A DNA stretch of 31,847 bases from the NCBI GenBank assembly GCA_003485715.1, contig DNIF01000151.1:4260-36106 (forward strand), in the 5' to 3' direction. The stretch's first letter is position 1; every line of letters begins with the position of its first letter. Of this stretch, positions 30,682 through 31,847 are shown piece by piece. A program made the translations under genes and the position numbers. Source of the stretch: Gammaproteobacteria bacterium (GTDB lineage: Bacteria; Pseudomonadota; Gammaproteobacteria; UBA7966). The notes beneath the pieces were generated by a model. The model saw only the letters and a list, made by a program, of their open reading frames with translations, searched no databases and was not told where the DNA came from.

Positions 30682-31353
30682 CTATCCCTGCCCATCATCC
30701 TCCCCCTTGCCTCCCTGAAGAACCCGCATCACCGACCGCAGCGCCTCCCGGCGGTCCCGGATCAGCGGCGTGCCCGGAGGCGGCTCCGGCAGATGCCGCT
30801 CGACCGGGACGCCAGGCACACCCTCCGGCTTGCCATCCGCGCCGATGAGCACGTGCGGCTCCTGCAACTGGCCGTGCGCAATCCTCGATGCGTTCTCGGC
30901 CCCGATTGGCAGCGGCGCCGGCAATGCGTCCGCGTTAAGGTAGAGCGTCGCAAAGTCCCGCGCGGCGAATGGCAGGGCCGTTTCCTGCAGCACGCACAGC
31001 CGCGACCAGCCGCCCATCGAATTGATGGCCGCGTGAATGCGGCGATCGCCACAGTCAGGCGTGGCCATGTAACCGACGTGCCGAATCGCTTTCACCACAC
31101 GCGACCAGGCAATGGCGGCGGCGTCGGCGTCCGACGGGCGAATCTTGCCGACGACGTGCGCCGGCGTGGGTGGGAATCGGCCTGCGTCCGGATCGTCCAT
31201 ATGCGCCTGCAGTGCTGCTTCAACGGCGTCGAGTGGGTATTTCTGCAACACGCCGAACACCGCCCGCAGCACTGGCGCGGTGACCTCCTTCCCGTAAATC
31301 GTCTGGACTCCGGCCCACGTCTCGCAAAACCTGGCGAAATCATTGTCGTTCAT
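30682..31353 (-). CDS. DUF6475-like phage early protein
   Basis: A 223-residue protein: FARFCETWAGVQTIYGKEVT, then VLQKYPLDAVEAALQAHMDD with PDAGRFPPTPAHVVGKI, AAAIAWSRVVKAIRHVGYM and the NSMGGWSRLC block. This arrangement (helical N-terminus, 'P..G.F.P...D....', 'A...W..V..A.r..G', 'i..MGGW..l') is the hallmark of a family annotated DUF6475 that lies beside replication genes in temperate phages. The C-terminal 70 residues are Pro-rich and variable. The role is unproven, possibly a replication accessory or helicase-loading helper. The ATG overlaps the stop of the upstream gene (ATGA). Confidence 0.72.
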   Translation of the reverse strand: MNDNDFARFCETWAGVQTIYGKEVTAPVLRAVFGVLQKYPLDAVEAALQAHMDDPDAGRFPPTPAHVVGKIRPSDADAAAIAWSRVVKAIRHVGYMATPDCGDRRIHAAINSMGGWSRLCVLQETALPFAARDFATLYLNADALPAPLPIGAENASRIAHGQLQEPHVLIGADGKPEGVPGVPVERHLPEPPPGTPLIRDRREALRSVMRVLQGGKGEDDGQG

Positions 31354-31847
31354 GTCGAGATCCCCTTGATGGTCAGTTTCTCGGCGCGATGCGCCCTGAT
31401 GGCCTCGTCAATGGCCGTGCCGTTTTTGTCCAACAGCGCAGCTCCGCTGGCGCGCCCAGACTTCCCGTTGATCGCGTTCGCCGCCCATTCGGCGCGGAAC
31501 GTTTGCCACCCCGCCGCCATGGCGAACTGCAAGCACTCATCAACGGACATGTTGGCTATCTGGGCCTCGCGTCTGATGCCGGCCATTGCCGACTCGGTGA
31601 CTGGAGCGCGTTTCGCTTTCCGGTGCGTGGCCCAGTCCTGCCAGGTCGCGTCGGTCACGTCGGCTGGCTTGGTGGCTTGGCGGCCGGGCTTGGTGGCAGC
31701 CGCTCGAGGCGGCCCGCCAGGCGGAGGGTCGCCGTCGCTTTTGGGCGACGGCGGCAAACTCTTTTGACCTTTTTTTTTGCTTGAAGCCTCTGCTTCGCAA
31801 GTCAACCCCGAAGACGGTTGGCTGCTCTCGGTTTCGGTCTCGGTTTC
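31350..31847 (-). CDS. C-terminal part of a phage replication-type protein (5' end outside the window)
   Basis: The frame is open to the right edge, so the N-terminus is missing. A TTG at 31805 is an unlikely start because the reading continues upstream as ETETETESSQPSSG. The visible part has an acidic ET-repeat linker, a Lys/Pro-rich segment (ASSKKKGQKSLPPSPKSDGD) and the end block DATWQDWATHRKAKRAPVTE, SAMAGIRREAQIANMSVDEC, AMAAGWQTFRAEWAAN. That block ('W..w...RK.K.AP.t..a...i..ea......l..c...GW..F.A.W') is the usual C-terminus of DUF1376/O-type phage replication proteins. The missing N-terminus would carry the DNA-binding domain. A run of nine A in the message (31770-31778) encodes the KKK. 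Confidence 0.7.
   Translation of the reverse strand, partial: ETETETESSQPSSGLTCEAEASSKKKGQKSLPPSPKSDGDPPPGGPPRAAATKPGRQATKPADVTDATWQDWATHRKAKRAPVTESAMAGIRREAQIANMSVDECLQFAMAAGWQTFRAEWAANAINGKSGRASGAALLDKNGTAIDEAIRAHRAEKLTIKGIST

Noticed and set aside
1..31847. CRISPR arrays, tRNA genes, insertion sequences and attachment sites
   Set aside because: I found no regularly spaced repeats, tRNA-like cloverleaf, transposase, integrase or obvious att core on reading the window.

Overview
The window is a stretch of a tailed-phage genome or prophage, with no recognisable host genes, tRNA or rRNA. Base composition is high in GC and codon use is GC-rich. The structural genes (a BPP-1-type capsid protein with its Bbp16-like cement and Bbp19-like partner, a T7-like portal, tail adaptor, nozzle and internal core proteins, and a giant 'large polyvalent' protein) point to a short-tailed podovirus of the Bordetella BPP-1 or Burkholderia C6B kind. 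The host is probably a high-GC beta- or gammaproteobacterium. That host call is inference from family resemblance and composition.

Almost everything is on the minus strand, so genes are read from right to left. At the right edge are a truncated replication-type protein (31350-31847), a DUF6475-like protein, a 58-residue ORF and a C5 cytosine DNA methyltransferase (28997-30385). A regulatory interval follows (27304-28946). It holds a plus-strand three-gene operon with its own promoter, paired operators and intrinsic terminator, and a relic of a second large terminase. Next come a YdaS/Cro-like regulator, the small terminase, a TubC-docking-like small protein, the large terminase, a GNAT acetyltransferase, a small ORF and the portal. 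A three-gene insert of unknown virion-type proteins (18663-22002), one with an HELLH zincin motif, separates the portal from the head genes: Bbp19-like, scaffold, major capsid and cement. The tail genes follow: adaptor, nozzle, a gp14-like internal protein, a lytic transglycosylase, a 2995-residue giant protein and a tail-collar fibre. Many junctions are ATGA or TGATG overlaps, so translation is probably coupled across the late operon.

The most unusual region is the methyltransferase locus. The gene carries a 465-nt insertion, exactly 155 codons, between its target-recognition region and motif X. The insertion encodes an HNH endonuclease in the +1 frame, yet leaves the methyltransferase frame open from end to end. 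The 5' part of the same gene is overprinted in that +1 frame by a 248-codon ORF with a near-perfect Shine-Dalgarno sequence. This ORF resembles a common phage protein family (GWPTPT repeats, SRWLMG near the C-terminus) and stops 3 nt before the HNH start. The start of the insertion looks like a diverged copy of the sequence that follows it and supplies a plausible new C-terminus for the overprinted ORF. The second region of interest is the isolated, operator-controlled plus-strand operon of three unrecognised genes.
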